From the NCBI GenBank assembly GCA_046727175.1, contig JBKPCD010000055.1, positions 1-60,745 of the forward strand: DNA of 60,745 nt, read 5' to 3'. Of this stretch, positions 39,722 to 48,177 are shown one piece after another. Positions within the stretch are counted from its first letter, which is position 1. Each line of letters opens with the position of its first letter. The notes under the pieces are model-generated. The model did no database searches. It was given only the letters and a program-made list of their open reading frames with translations, and had not been told where the DNA came from. The position numbers and the translations under genes were made by a program. This DNA is from JBKPCD01 sp046727175. GTDB taxonomy: Bacteria > Acidobacteriota > Vicinamibacteria > Vicinamibacterales > 2-12-FULL-66-21.

Positions 39722-42472
39722 TCAGGGTTTTCGCGTCAGCGCGCGTTCGAGCACTCGCGGCGCGCTTGCAAGCAGCTCGTCGATCTTCGAGGCGTCGCGG
39801 CCGCCGGCTTCCGCGAAGTCGGGACGACCGCCACCACCGCCGCCGACAATCGGGGCAAGCTCCTTGACGAGTCGGCCTGCCTGCACCCGGCCCGTCAGGT
39901 CCTTGGTGACGGAAACGACGAGCGTGACCTTGCCGTCGCTCTCCGAGGCGATGACGACCACGCCGCTGCCGAGTCGATCGCGAAGCGAGTCGGCGAGTCC
40001 CCGCAGCGCACCCTTTTCCAGCCCCTGGACGCGGCGAGTGATCAGTTTCTGCCCGGCGACGGTCGTCACTCCCTCGGCCGTGGCGGTACTGGTTCCCGCG
40101 GCCTTTCCGACCGCCTCGGACACGGGCGGGCCGCCAGGTTCGCTCAAGGCGATCTTGATTCTGAGTTGTTCGAGCTCCCGCTGCAGCCGTTTCGTCTCGG
40201 TCTGCAAGCGCTGAATCGTCGGGACGGCGCCAGTGGCGGTCGTGTTCAGCGCACCGAGCAAATCCTGCACCGTCGCGCGTTGCTCCTGCGACCACGACAC
40301 GGCGCCGCTGCCGGTCAGCGCTTCTATTCGCCGCACGCCCGCGGCGACGCCGCTCTCCTCGGTAATCACGAAGAACCCGATGTCGCCGGTCGCACGCACG
40401 TGCGTGCCGCCGCAGAGTTCCATGCTGAATCCCGGAACCGAGACGACACGGACCCGTTCGCCGTACTTTTCCCCGAACAACGCCATCGCGCCCGCGGCGA
40501 TGGCCTCCTCTGGTGTGCGGACCTCGGTCTGAACTGTCGTGTTTCGGTAAATCTGTTCGTTGACGATCTGTTCGATCCGCTCGATCTGTTCGGTCGTGAG
40601 CGGCGCGAAGTGAACGAAGTCGAACCGCAGGCGGTCTGGTGCAACCAGCGAGCCGGCTTGCTTCACGTGTGACCCGAGCACGGATCGAAGCGCCGCGTGC
40701 AGGAGGTGCGTGGCCGTGTGATTCCGTCGTGTCGCGTCGCGGACTTCGTGGGCGACTTCGGCCGTCACGATCTGGCCTACGCGCAGTCGCCCGCTCTCGA
40801 TCCGGACGAAATGAAGTCTGGGCCTTCCACCAGGCTGACGAACCATGCGGTCGACGACCGCTTCGGTGCCGTCGCCGCCGAAAATCCGTCCCGCATCGGA
40901 GACCTGTCCGCCAGCCTCAACGTAGAACGGCGTGGACGCCAGCGCGAGATACCCTGAGGAACCGGCCCCGATCTCCTCGACCGATTGACCGCGCTCGTCG
41001 AAGAGCGCGACGACGGTGGTTCCCTGGACGCACGTGGTGTCGTAGCCAGCGAATCGATCGCCAGTCGCTTCGAGCTTTCGTTCGAGCTCCGCCGGCATCG
41101 TCAACGACAGCGCCCTCTCGGTCCCCTTGAAAGCGCTGCCGGCCCGCGCCTTTTCGCGCTGGCCCTCCATCGCGCGCTCGTAGCCGTCGCGATCGATCGT
41201 CAGCTGACGCTGACTGGCGAGGTCCTCCATGAAATCGAGCGGCACACCCAGCGAATCGTACAATCTGAACGCTTCCTCGCCCGAGACGATGCCGGTCGCC
41301 GCGGCGCGGTCGAGCACCTCGTCGAGGCGTGGCAGGCCGGCGGTCAACACGGCGTCGAATCGCTCCTCCTCGCTCCGGATCACGCGCACGATCGCGTCGC
41401 GGTTGCTCCGAAGCTCGGGATAGGCGTCGCCCATCTCCGTCACAATCACGTCGACCAGCCCGTGGAGTGCTGGCTCAGTGAACCCCAGTTTCTTTCCATG
41501 TCGCATCGCACGGCGCATGATCTTCCGCAGGACGTAGCCGCGCCACTCGTTGGATGGCACGACGCCATCGGCGATGAGGAACGTCATCGCGCGAAGATGG
41601 TCGACCACGACGCGCATCGAGATGTCGGCCGGATCATCGAGTGTCGCGCCGTACTTCCGGCCGGCGCGGTCGCCAATCGCCGCCAGGATGGGAGTGAAGA
41701 GGTCGGTGTCGTAATTCGACAGCGTTCCCTGAATCACCGCGGTGATCCGCTCGAGCCCCATGCCCGTGTCGATTGACGGCGCGGGCAGCGGGTTGAGCAC
41801 ACCATCCGGTTGCCGGTCGAATTCCATGAAGACGTTGTTCCAGACCTCGACGGAGCGATCGCAGCTGCAATCGAGTCCGCGACACGTACCACCCCGTCGC
41901 TCCTCCTCACACGGCGTCTCGTTTCCGCGAAAGTAGTGGATCTCCGAACAGCGGCCGCACGGACCGGTGTCGCCCATCTGCCAGAAGTTTTCCGCGAGGC
42001 CGAGCTCGGTGATTCGATCCGCCGGGACGAGCTTCGTCCAGACCGCGTACGCCTCCTCGTCTCGTGGAATTCCTGCCTCACCTTTGAAGATCGTCGGGTA
42101 GAGGCGATCGGGCGACAGGTGCCACACGCTCGTCAGGAGGTCCCACGCGAACGGGATTGCTTCTTTCTTGAAGTAGTCGCCGAACGAGAAGTTGCCCAGC
42201 ATCTCGAAGAACGTGTGATGCCGCAGCGACGGGCCGACGTTGTCGAGATCGTTGTGCTTGCCGCTCACACGCATGCACTTCTGCGAGCTTGCGGCCCTCG
42301 TGTAGGAGCGCTTCTCGCGACCCAGGAAAACGTCCTTGAACTGATTCATTCCGGCGTTCGTGAAGAGCAGGGTTGGGTCATCGGCCGGCACGAGCGACGA
42401 GCTCGGGACGATGGTGTGCCCCTGACGACGGAAGTAGTCCAGGAAACTGGAGCGGATTTCGCGGGAGCGCAT
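39722..42472 (-). CDS. alaS: Alanyl-tRNA synthetase
   Basis: AlaRS charges tRNA-Ala. The ATG at 42472 gives 916 residues starting MRSREIRSSFLDYFRRQGH; an upstream start adds seven residues. The class II core is complete (LLFTNAGMNQFKDVFLG, HHTFFEMLGNFSFGDYFKKE). The editing domain has the zinc ligands in RNHTATHLLHAAL and LCGGTHVRATGDIG, and the C-terminal DHHA1 domain ends with the Gly-rich GGGGGGRPDFAEAGG. recX lies on the opposite strand about 1 kb upstream, close to the frequent recA-recX-alaS neighbourhood although recA is not here. Confidence 0.97.
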   Translation of the reverse strand: MRSREIRSSFLDYFRRQGHTIVPSSSLVPADDPTLLFTNAGMNQFKDVFLGREKRSYTRAASSQKCMRVSGKHNDLDNVGPSLRHHTFFEMLGNFSFGDYFKKEAIPFAWDLLTSVWHLSPDRLYPTIFKGEAGIPRDEEAYAVWTKLVPADRITELGLAENFWQMGDTGPCGRCSEIHYFRGNETPCEEERRGGTCRGLDCSCDRSVEVWNNVFMEFDRQPDGVLNPLPAPSIDTGMGLERITAVIQGTLSNYDTDLFTPILAAIGDRAGRKYGATLDDPADISMRVVVDHLRAMTFLIADGVVPSNEWRGYVLRKIMRRAMRHGKKLGFTEPALHGLVDVIVTEMGDAYPELRSNRDAIVRVIRSEEERFDAVLTAGLPRLDEVLDRAAATGIVSGEEAFRLYDSLGVPLDFMEDLASQRQLTIDRDGYERAMEGQREKARAGSAFKGTERALSLTMPAELERKLEATGDRFAGYDTTCVQGTTVVALFDERGQSVEEIGAGSSGYLALASTPFYVEAGGQVSDAGRIFGGDGTEAVVDRMVRQPGGRPRLHFVRIESGRLRVGQIVTAEVAHEVRDATRRNHTATHLLHAALRSVLGSHVKQAGSLVAPDRLRFDFVHFAPLTTEQIERIEQIVNEQIYRNTTVQTEVRTPEEAIAAGAMALFGEKYGERVRVVSVPGFSMELCGGTHVRATGDIGFFVITEESGVAAGVRRIEALTGSGAVSWSQEQRATVQDLLGALNTTATGAVPTIQRLQTETKRLQRELEQLRIKIALSEPGGPPVSEAVGKAAGTSTATAEGVTTVAGQKLITRRVQGLEKGALRGLADSLRDRLGSGVVVIASESDGKVTLVVSVTKDLTGRVQAGRLVKELAPIVGGGGGGRPDFAEAGGRDASKIDELLASAPRVLERALTRKP

Positions 42473-42524
42473 CACGACATTGTCGCATGTCACAAATGGT
42501 TAGGTGACATCCGAGCCACCGAAG

Positions 42525-42530
42525 TAGACT
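42525..42530 (+). promoter_or_regulatory. putative -10 element directly before the DUF4159 gene
   Basis: TAGACT ends 6 bases before the GTG at 42537, a leaderless distance. GTGACA at 42504-42509 could serve as -35 but the spacer would be only 15 bases. There is no Shine-Dalgarno sequence in GGGTTC. Confidence 0.35.
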
Positions 42531-42536
42531 GGGTTC

Positions 42537-43391
42537 GTGAGACGAGTGGACGTGCTGCGCCGCTTCGTCCCGGTTCGGGTGACAATCATTGCGCTGCTCG
42601 CCTGTATGAGTGCGCTGGTGATCTCGGCCCGGCAGCGCTGGAGGCCCGGCGGCGAGGAGCTCGGAGCGCCGCCCATGCGCGACGTACCGCCCGGCTCGTA
42701 CGACGGCGGGTTCCGTTTCTGCCGCGTCAGTTTTCGGAACTCACCCCTGGGCGACGGTCACGGCTGGTACGTCGACTATCCGCGCGCGGACGAGAACCTT
42801 TCGATCCGCCTCTCGGAGCTCACGAAAACACGTGTCACGCAGGATTCCGAAGGCGTTCCTGTCCACATCGTCTTGCCGCTCACGGATCCGGAGCTTTTCA
42901 TGTGTCCGTTCGTGATGATGACCGAACCGGGGGGTGCATCCTTCGATGCGCAGGAGGCGGCCCATCTTCGAACCTATCTGTTGAAGGGCGGGTTTCTGTG
43001 GGCGGATGACTTCTGGGGCACCGCGGCGTGGCAATGGTGGTCCGACCAGATCGGCCGCGTGCTGCCACCGACGGAGTTTCCCATCGTCGACGTCCCGATG
43101 AGTCATCCGATCTTCCACATGCAGTTCGATATCAAAGAGATTCCTCAGATTCCAAACATCGGTCTGTGGACGATGAGCCAGCAGACATCGGAGCGGGGCG
43201 CTGACAGTGCCGTGCCTCACTTCCGCGGCATTGCCGATCACGACGGCCGGCTGATGGTCGTCATGACGCACAACACGGATTTCGGGGACGCGTTCGAGCG
43301 TGAGAGCGAGAACCCTGACTACTTCCGGCGTTTCTCCGTTCCCGCGTACGCGATCGGCGTGGACGTCATTCTTTACTCAATGACGCACTGA
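42537..43391 (+). CDS. DUF4159 domain protein
   Basis: A 284-residue protein with an N-terminal membrane anchor or signal (VTIIALLACMSALVIS). A DUF4159 domain follows: GGFRFCRVSFRNSPLGDGHG, WYVDYPRADENLSIRLSEL, LRTYLLKGGFLWADDFWGT, SHPIFHMQFDIKEIPQIPN, YAIGVDVILYSMTH. The fold is glutamine-amidotransferase-like without an evident catalytic cysteine. The family is common in Acidobacteriota and Planctomycetes and its role is unknown. It is often found with MoxR-type ATPase operons, which are not seen here. It is divergent from alaS with a 64-base spacer. Confidence 0.85.
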   Translation: MRRVDVLRRFVPVRVTIIALLACMSALVISARQRWRPGGEELGAPPMRDVPPGSYDGGFRFCRVSFRNSPLGDGHGWYVDYPRADENLSIRLSELTKTRVTQDSEGVPVHIVLPLTDPELFMCPFVMMTEPGGASFDAQEAAHLRTYLLKGGFLWADDFWGTAAWQWWSDQIGRVLPPTEFPIVDVPMSHPIFHMQFDIKEIPQIPNIGLWTMSQQTSERGADSAVPHFRGIADHDGRLMVVMTHNTDFGDAFERESENPDYFRRFSVPAYAIGVDVILYSMTH

Positions 43392-43399
43392 GCCGGGTG

Positions 43400-43457
43400 A
43401 GGTGCCAGGTGCGAGGTGCCACGTGCGCGAAGCACCAGATACCGGCACAGGTACCAG
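43400..43457. repeat. heptad array with partial inverted partner (AGGTGCC), upstream of recX
   Basis: AGGTGCC, AGGTGCG, AGGTGCC and ACGTGCG are in perfect 7-base register (43400-43427). AGCACCA, GATACCG and GCACAGGTACC follow as the diverged complement. The array ends at the recX ATG and starts eight bases after the DUF4159 stop. Confidence 0.85.
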
Positions 43458-43934
43458 ATGCTCGACCGTTCCGCCTATCTCGACGCCTTGCACCTGCTCG
43501 CGCGGCGCGAGCTGTCGGTGGCGGAGTGCCGTGCGCGGCTAATCGATCGCGATCACTCCGAAGAGGAGATCGACGCGGCGATCGCCCACCTGCTCGAAAC
43601 GGGCGCACTCGACGACGGGCGAGTGGCGCATGCGCACGCGGAAACGGCGGTGAAGGTCAAGGGCCGCGGTCGCCTGCGAATCCTGCACGAGTTGCACGCG
43701 CGCGGCATCCCGAAGGAGGCCGCAGGGCGCGCCGTCGCCGACGTTCTCGGCAATGCGGACGAGCGCTCGCTGATCGCGAAGGCGATTCAGAAGCGCCTGC
43801 GTCACGGCAAGCCCCCATCCGACCGCGCGGAGCTCGCGCGGCTTTACCAGTATTTGATGCGGCAGGGTTTTACCCCGGATGCCGTCGCGGGAGCGCTTCG
43901 AAAGTACCGAACAAGCGGGGCGGACGACGAATAA
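43458..43934 (+). CDS. recX: RecA regulator RecX
   Basis: RecX inhibits or modulates RecA filaments. The 158-residue product shows the three-helix repeats of the family: LHLLARRELSVAECRARLID, IDAAIAHLLETGALDDGRVA, GRGRLRILHELHARGIPKEA, YQYLMRQGFTPDAVAGALRK. The ATG at 43458 is chosen over an upstream start at 43416 because the latter would translate the heptad array. It is convergent with pilT, with a gap of only 4 bases between the stops. Confidence 0.92.
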   Translation: MLDRSAYLDALHLLARRELSVAECRARLIDRDHSEEEIDAAIAHLLETGALDDGRVAHAHAETAVKVKGRGRLRILHELHARGIPKEAAGRAVADVLGNADERSLIAKAIQKRLRHGKPPSDRAELARLYQYLMRQGFTPDAVAGALRKYRTSGADDE

Positions 43935-43938
43935 GGTG

Positions 43939-45090
43939 CTAGCTCCCAAAGCGGAAGACATCCGACTGGCCGCCGAGGCCGCCGCGTTTGGCCATTTCAT
44001 CGCGCGCCATGTCTGACGTCGTCGCAACGCCCTGAACTTTGAGTTTGAACTCGTCGACGTTCGATGCCCAGCGAAGCGCTTCGTCGAGCGTGACCAGGCC
44101 TTGCTGGTACAGCATGAAGATCGACTGGTCGAACGTCTGCATGCCGTACTGCGAGGTGCCGCCAGCAATCGCCGCGTGGATCTGCGAGGTGCGATCCTTG
44201 TCGACGATGCAGTCGCGGATGAAAGGGGTGGCAACCATGACCTCGACCGCCGGCACGCGACCGAGGCCATCGGCGCGCGGCAACAGACGTTGCGAAATTG
44301 CCGCCTTGAGCACGCTTGCCAGCTGGATGCGGACCTGGCGCTGCTGATGCGGTGGAAAGACCGCGATGATGCGGTTGACCGTCTCGGTCGCGTCCAGCGT
44401 GTGGAGCGTCGAGAGTACGAGATGGCCGGTTTCGGCGGCGAGCAGGGCCGTCTCGACGGTCTCGTGATCGCGCATCTCGCCGACGAGGATGACGTCCGGG
44501 TCCTGTCTCAACGTGCTTCGAAGCGCTCGCGAAAAGGACCGCGTGTCGACCGCGACCTCGCGCTGATTGACGATCGACTGATAGTCGCGATGCAGGTACT
44601 CGATCGGATCTTCGACCGTCATGATGTGCGCCGAGCGCGTCGCGTTGATGTGCTCGATCATCGCAGCCAGCGTCGTCGACTTTCCGCTGCCGGTCGTGCC
44701 CGTGACCAGCACCAAGCCGCGCTCTTCCTGAGCGATATATTTGAGGACGGGTGGAAGCCCTAGCTCGTCGATGCTGCGAATGACGATCGGGATCACGCGC
44801 AGGACGAGGCCGACCGTGCCTCGCTGCTGAAACACATTGCATCGGAAGCGGCCCAACCCGGGGATGCTGTAAGCCAGATCGACTTCGTGGTGCTCGCGGA
44901 ACCGTTCCTGATGATCCGATTCGAAGAGGACATTCGCCATCGCCTCTGTGTCGGCGCGCTCAAGCCGTTTCTCTTCGGAGGCGATCACGAGCGTGCCGTT
45001 CACCCGCATCATCGGGTAGCTTCCGACCTTCAGGTGAAGGTCGGAAGCTCCGCTCGCGACGGCGACCTTCAGGAGATCGTTGAGGTGCAT
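43939..45090 (-). CDS. pilT: Twitching motility ATPase PilT
   Basis: PilT powers type IV pilus retraction. The 383-residue product has the N-terminal PAS-like domain (LNDLLKVAVASGASDLHLK), Walker A (VTGTTGSGKSTTLAAM), the Asp box VEDPIEYLHRDYQS, Walker B (LRQDPDVILVGEMRDHETVE) and the His box LSTLHTLDATETVNRI. The C-terminal part has FIRDCIVDKDRTSQIHAAI, slightly different from the usual AIRNLIREGK wording, so a PilU-like paralogue cannot be excluded. No other pilus gene lies nearby. A heptad array and a hairpin separate it from ilvE. Confidence 0.93.
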   Translation of the reverse strand: MHLNDLLKVAVASGASDLHLKVGSYPMMRVNGTLVIASEEKRLERADTEAMANVLFESDHQERFREHHEVDLAYSIPGLGRFRCNVFQQRGTVGLVLRVIPIVIRSIDELGLPPVLKYIAQEERGLVLVTGTTGSGKSTTLAAMIEHINATRSAHIMTVEDPIEYLHRDYQSIVNQREVAVDTRSFSRALRSTLRQDPDVILVGEMRDHETVETALLAAETGHLVLSTLHTLDATETVNRIIAVFPPHQQRQVRIQLASVLKAAISQRLLPRADGLGRVPAVEVMVATPFIRDCIVDKDRTSQIHAAIAGGTSQYGMQTFDQSIFMLYQQGLVTLDEALRWASNVDEFKLKVQGVATTSDMARDEMAKRGGLGGQSDVFRFGS

Positions 45091-45094
45091 GGGC

Positions 45095-45200
45095 CAAGTT
45101 CTTGGTTCACGGGTGCCTGGTTCCGGGTCTGGCTCGCAGGTTCTGAGCGAACCCTGAGCCTCTTCCTGGAACCTGGACCCTGAGAACCTTGGAACCTCGC
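45095..45200. repeat. GGTTC-type array with inverted partner between ilvE and pilT
   Basis: The left part (TTGGTTCACGGGTGCCTGG, TTCCGGGTCTGGCTCGCAGG) and the right part (CGAACCCTGAGCCTCTTCC, TGGAACCTGGACCCTGAGAACC) are complementary with mismatches. Spacing between GGTTC words is 7-8 bases but less regular than elsewhere. It begins four bases upstream of the pilT ATG. The gene-free spacer is filled by this array and the next hairpin. Confidence 0.75.
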
Positions 45201-45224
45201 CAGGATGCGCATTTCAGCATCCTG
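45201..45224. terminator. perfect hairpin directly after the ilvE stop
   Basis: CAGGATGC pairs with GCATCCTG (8 bp) across the loop GCATTTCA, with its last base next to the ilvE stop codon. On the ilvE strand it reads GGATGCTGAAATGCGCATCC, nearly the same as the hairpin at 53665-53684. It may end ilvE transcription, but there is no T-run, so mRNA 3'-end protection is equally possible. Confidence 0.5.
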
Positions 45225-46202
45225 CTAAGGTGTCCGCGCCGACGACGCAACGGCGGCAACCGTCTCGAGCGGCTCGCCGGGATAGACGTATGACAGCCAG
45301 CCATGCCGGTCCGGTTCCTCTCCCTTGATGATGGCGAAGAACCTCTGCTGGATGGCTTCCGTGATCGGACCCCGTCGTCCCTCTCCGATCGCGATCTTGT
45401 CCACTGATCGAATTGGTGTGATTTCGACGGCCGTCCCGACGAAGAAGGCTTCGTCGGCGATGTACAGCAACTCGCGTGGAAGCGTCTCCTCGCACACGCG
45501 GAAACTAAGGTCCTTCGCAATCGCGATGACCGAGCTGCGCGTGATGCCGGGCAGGATCGCTGCGCTCAATGGCGGCGTGTAGATCGTGTTCTCGCGCACG
45601 ATGAACAGATTCTGACCGCTGCCCTCGCTGATGAACCCGAACGCGTCGAGGGCGATGCCTTCCGCGTACCCCTCGACGACGGCCTCCATCTTGATCAGCT
45701 GCGCGTTCGCATAGTTCGCGGAAGATTTCGCCAGAGTAGGGAAGGTATTCGGGGCGGCCCGCGCCCAGGAGCTAATGCACACGTCCACGCCGTTCTCGAG
45801 CGCATCCTGCCCAAGGTACGCTCCCCACTCCCACGTGAGGATGGCGGCGTCGACCGGGCAGGGGAACGGGTTCACGCCAAGCGTGTGATACCCGCGATAG
45901 ATAATCGGGCGGATGTAGCAGGCCTTGAACGCGTTCGCGCGAATGGTTTCCAGAACGGCCTCTGTGAGCGCGGCTTGGTCGACCTCTGGCTCCATTCGAT
46001 AAATTCGAGCGGAATCATAGAGGCGGCGCATGTGGGCGTCGAGGCGGAAGCACGCCGAACCCCGCGGCGTCGCGTAGCAGCGCGCGCCTTCGAACACACC
46101 GCTGCCATAGTGCACGACATGCGAGGCGACGTGAATCTTCGCATCTGCCCACTCGACGAATGACCCGTTCATCCAGATTCTGCCCGAGCCGGTGAAGGCC
46201 AT
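45225..46202 (-). CDS. ilvE: Branched-chain amino acid aminotransferase
   Basis: IlvE transfers amino groups to branched-chain 2-oxo acids. The 325-residue PLP enzyme of fold type IV has GRIWMNGSFVEWADAKIHV at the start. HYGSGVFEGARCYATPRG, the catalytic lysine in LAKSSANYANAQLIKMEAV, GFISEGSGQNLFIVR and ILPGITRSSVIAIA follow. FFVGTAVEITPIRSVD is near the end. Length and motifs are typical. The 133-base spacer to the kinase gene holds an isolated TTGACA on the minus strand but no matching -10. Confidence 0.95.
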   Translation of the reverse strand: MAFTGSGRIWMNGSFVEWADAKIHVASHVVHYGSGVFEGARCYATPRGSACFRLDAHMRRLYDSARIYRMEPEVDQAALTEAVLETIRANAFKACYIRPIIYRGYHTLGVNPFPCPVDAAILTWEWGAYLGQDALENGVDVCISSWARAAPNTFPTLAKSSANYANAQLIKMEAVVEGYAEGIALDAFGFISEGSGQNLFIVRENTIYTPPLSAAILPGITRSSVIAIAKDLSFRVCEETLPRELLYIADEAFFVGTAVEITPIRSVDKIAIGEGRRGPITEAIQQRFFAIIKGEEPDRHGWLSYVYPGEPLETVAAVASSARTP

Positions 46203-46335
46203 CGATAGCTACTCCTTGGGTGAGGAGGACGCGCGGGGCCGCCAGTCCGCTGGAAACTGTCCACCTGTCGTGTCAAATCTTAGCACACGGACATCGGCGA
46301 GACAGCGGTCCAATCCGGCGGTGTATCGCTTGCGA

Positions 46336-47310
46336 TTACTGCGCTTCGCCGCAGAAGGGGCATCGATCCGTCCGCGCGTGCAGAGGCTTGCGACACTGCC
46401 AGCAGAAGCGCGCCGCTGGTGTGTCGCGCGGTCGTGGCCGTGTCGGCGCAGTTTTCAGATCATCGCGGGCGGGTCGCGGCGCCGGTTCGGTCGCGCGTGC
46501 GGCAAGAATGTCGGCCAGCAGATCGGCGGCGCGTTGGTATCGTTCGATGACCTGTGGCGCCATCGCACGCAGGACAATGTCACTGATGGTTTTCGGGATT
46601 GCCGGATTCTTGAGGCGGGGCGGTGAGAGGAGCTCGCCCGACATGAGCTTGTCGAGATCGGAAGGCGCCGGAGTATCGTAAGGCAGCAGCCCTGTGAGCA
46701 TCTGATACATCGTGACGCCGAGCGAATAGATGTCCGACGCGAAGACGGCCCTCCCATGAAACTGTTCCGGCGCCATGTAGGGCGGGCTGCCGATGACTGT
46801 CGTGCCATGTGCCGCAATCTCGAGGAAGCGAGACGTTCCGAAGTCCGCCACCTTGAGCACGTCGTTTTCCGTCACGAGCACGTTGGCCGGCCGCAGATCC
46901 CGGTGGATGACGCCCTGGCGATGCGCGTGATCCACGGCGTTGCAGATCTGACACGTGAAGTCGAGCGCTCGGTTCAGCTCGAGCGGGCCCTTCATCGCGA
47001 TGATGTTCTCGAGCGTCTCGCCTTGCACGTACTCCATCACGATAAAGAAAACGTTGTCGGTCTTCTCCGCAGTGGTGATCGCGACGATGTTGGGATGGCT
47101 GACGCTGGCGAGCAGTCGAGGCTCGCGGAGCATTTCTCCGAAATCGAGTCCCTGCCGGTGCGGCACCTTGATGGCGACCTTCTTGTCGATCCACGTGTCT
47201 TGCGCGAGGTAGACGGTTCCGAAGCCGCCGCTGCCGAGCGGTGCGATGATCTTGTACTTTCCGAGGAGCTGGCCTCTGAAGAGCAATGGCGAACCGACCG
47301 GGGCCCCCAC
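46336..47310 (-). CDS. Serine/threonine protein kinase with a C-terminal zinc ribbon
   Basis: A Hanks-type kinase of about 324 residues. The glycine loop is LGSGGFGTVYLAQD, the ATP-binding lysine is in KKVAIKVPH, the catalytic loop is VIHRDLRPANVLV (Arg instead of the usual Lys after HRDL), the metal motif is VADFGTSRF and the APE region is GSPPYMAPEQF. After the kinase domain come a Pro/Arg linker and CWQCRKPLH...CPFCGEAQ, a four-cysteine zinc ribbon. No transmembrane segment is seen, so it is probably cytosolic. The start is uncertain: GTG 47310 or TTG 47286; the longer frame to 47568 is the shadow of rsmE. A strong hairpin overlaps the predicted 5' end. Confidence 0.85.
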   Translation of the reverse strand: MGAPVGSPLLFRGQLLGKYKIIAPLGSGGFGTVYLAQDTWIDKKVAIKVPHRQGLDFGEMLREPRLLASVSHPNIVAITTAEKTDNVFFIVMEYVQGETLENIIAMKGPLELNRALDFTCQICNAVDHAHRQGVIHRDLRPANVLVTENDVLKVADFGTSRFLEIAAHGTTVIGSPPYMAPEQFHGRAVFASDIYSLGVTMYQMLTGLLPYDTPAPSDLDKLMSGELLSPPRLKNPAIPKTISDIVLRAMAPQVIERYQRAADLLADILAARATEPAPRPARDDLKTAPTRPRPRDTPAARFCWQCRKPLHARTDRCPFCGEAQ

Positions 47311-47333
47311 CGCGCGGACTTTGCGCGGTGGGG
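47305..47333. other. perfect 11-bp hairpin between the divergent kinase and rsmE starts
   Basis: CCCCACCGCGC (47305-47315) pairs perfectly with GCGCGGTGGGG (47323-47333) across a 7-base loop. It overlaps the predicted start codons of both genes (GTG 47310 on the minus strand, GTG 47328 on the plus strand). An AGTATAAC sequence next to it reads as TATAAC on one strand and TATACT on the other, so a shared divergent promoter is possible. Confidence 0.6.
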
Positions 47334-48098
47334 TGGAAAGATCGGAGTATAACGCGATTGCTCCCGCGATTCCTTGCGCCGGATCTCGATCCTGACGCTC
47401 GTGATGTGCGACTGCCGCCCGACGAATCGCGACACCTGATGCGCGTCCTGCGTCTCGGTCCGGGCGCAGTGGTTGCCGTGTTCGACGGTCGCGGCAACGA
47501 GTTCGTTGCTCGAGTAAGGCACGCCACGCGGGATGCGGTGACCGCGACGCTTGTCGAGCGCACTGCACCCGCTGCCGAATCGCCGGTCCCGTTCTCGCTC
47601 GTCCAGGCAGTGCTCAAAGGAAGCGCCATGGACGACGTCGTGCGCGACGCCGTCATGATGGGGGCGTCCCGGATCGAGCCGATCCTATCCGTCCATACTG
47701 CCGTCAAGCCGACGGTCGCAATCCGCCTCGACGCTGTGAACCGCTGGCGGAGGATCGCCATTGCAGCAGTCAAGCAGTGCCGACGCGCGACTCTTCCGAA
47801 GATCGCGGAGGCCCGTCCATTTCAAGAGTGGCTCCAGACCTCCGATGCCCGGTTGAAGCTCCTGTTCGTGGAGCCGTCGGCGGCAGCGAACCCGCGCTCG
47901 CTGCGGACGTTCATCGGTCGTGATGCTCCCGAGAGCGCGGCGCTGATCGTCGGACCGGAAGGAGGATGGAGCACCAATGAGGTCGAGGCAGCCGCCCGTG
48001 CGGGGTGCGTACCTGTCACGCTTGGCGCGTTGACGCTGCGCGCGGATGCGGTCGCCCTGGCCGCAATCTCGGTGTTCAGGTTCGTTTGGGAAGCGTAG
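47328..48098 (+). CDS. rsmE: 16S rRNA m3U1498 methyltransferase RsmE
   Basis: RsmE methylates U1498 of 16S rRNA. The product has the PUA-like N-terminus (PRFLAPDLDPDARDVRLPPD, HLMRVLRLGPGAVVAVFDG) and the SPOUT domain (LVQAVLKGSAMDDVVRDAVM, GASRIEPILSVHT, RWRRIAIAAVKQCRRATLP). The knot motif LIVGPEGGWSTNEVEAA and TLGALTLRADAVALAAISV follow. GTG 47328 and TTG 47358 are both possible starts; conservation begins at about LLPRFLAPD, so the first 10 residues are uncertain. It precedes prmA convergently. Confidence 0.92.
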   Translation: MGWKDRSITRLLPRFLAPDLDPDARDVRLPPDESRHLMRVLRLGPGAVVAVFDGRGNEFVARVRHATRDAVTATLVERTAPAAESPVPFSLVQAVLKGSAMDDVVRDAVMMGASRIEPILSVHTAVKPTVAIRLDAVNRWRRIAIAAVKQCRRATLPKIAEARPFQEWLQTSDARLKLLFVEPSAAANPRSLRTFIGRDAPESAALIVGPEGGWSTNEVEAAARAGCVPVTLGALTLRADAVALAAISVFRFVWEA

Positions 48099-48103
48099 AC
48101 GTC

Positions 48104-48177
48104 AGAAGTTAGAAGCTAGAAGTTAGATGATCACGGCGGAAGTCACTCTAGCTTCTGGCTTCTAGCTCTTGGCTGCC
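48104..48177. repeat. heptad array with inverted partner (AGAAGTT / AGCTTCT), containing the prmA stop
   Basis: AGAAGTT, AGAAGCT, AGAAGTT (48104-48124) face AGCTTCT, GGCTTCT, AGCTCTT, GGCTGCC (48150-48177), all in 7-base steps and complementary. The CTA at 48162-48164 is the prmA stop codon (TAG on the minus strand), so the array supplies the last residues AAKS and the stop. Confidence 0.92.
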
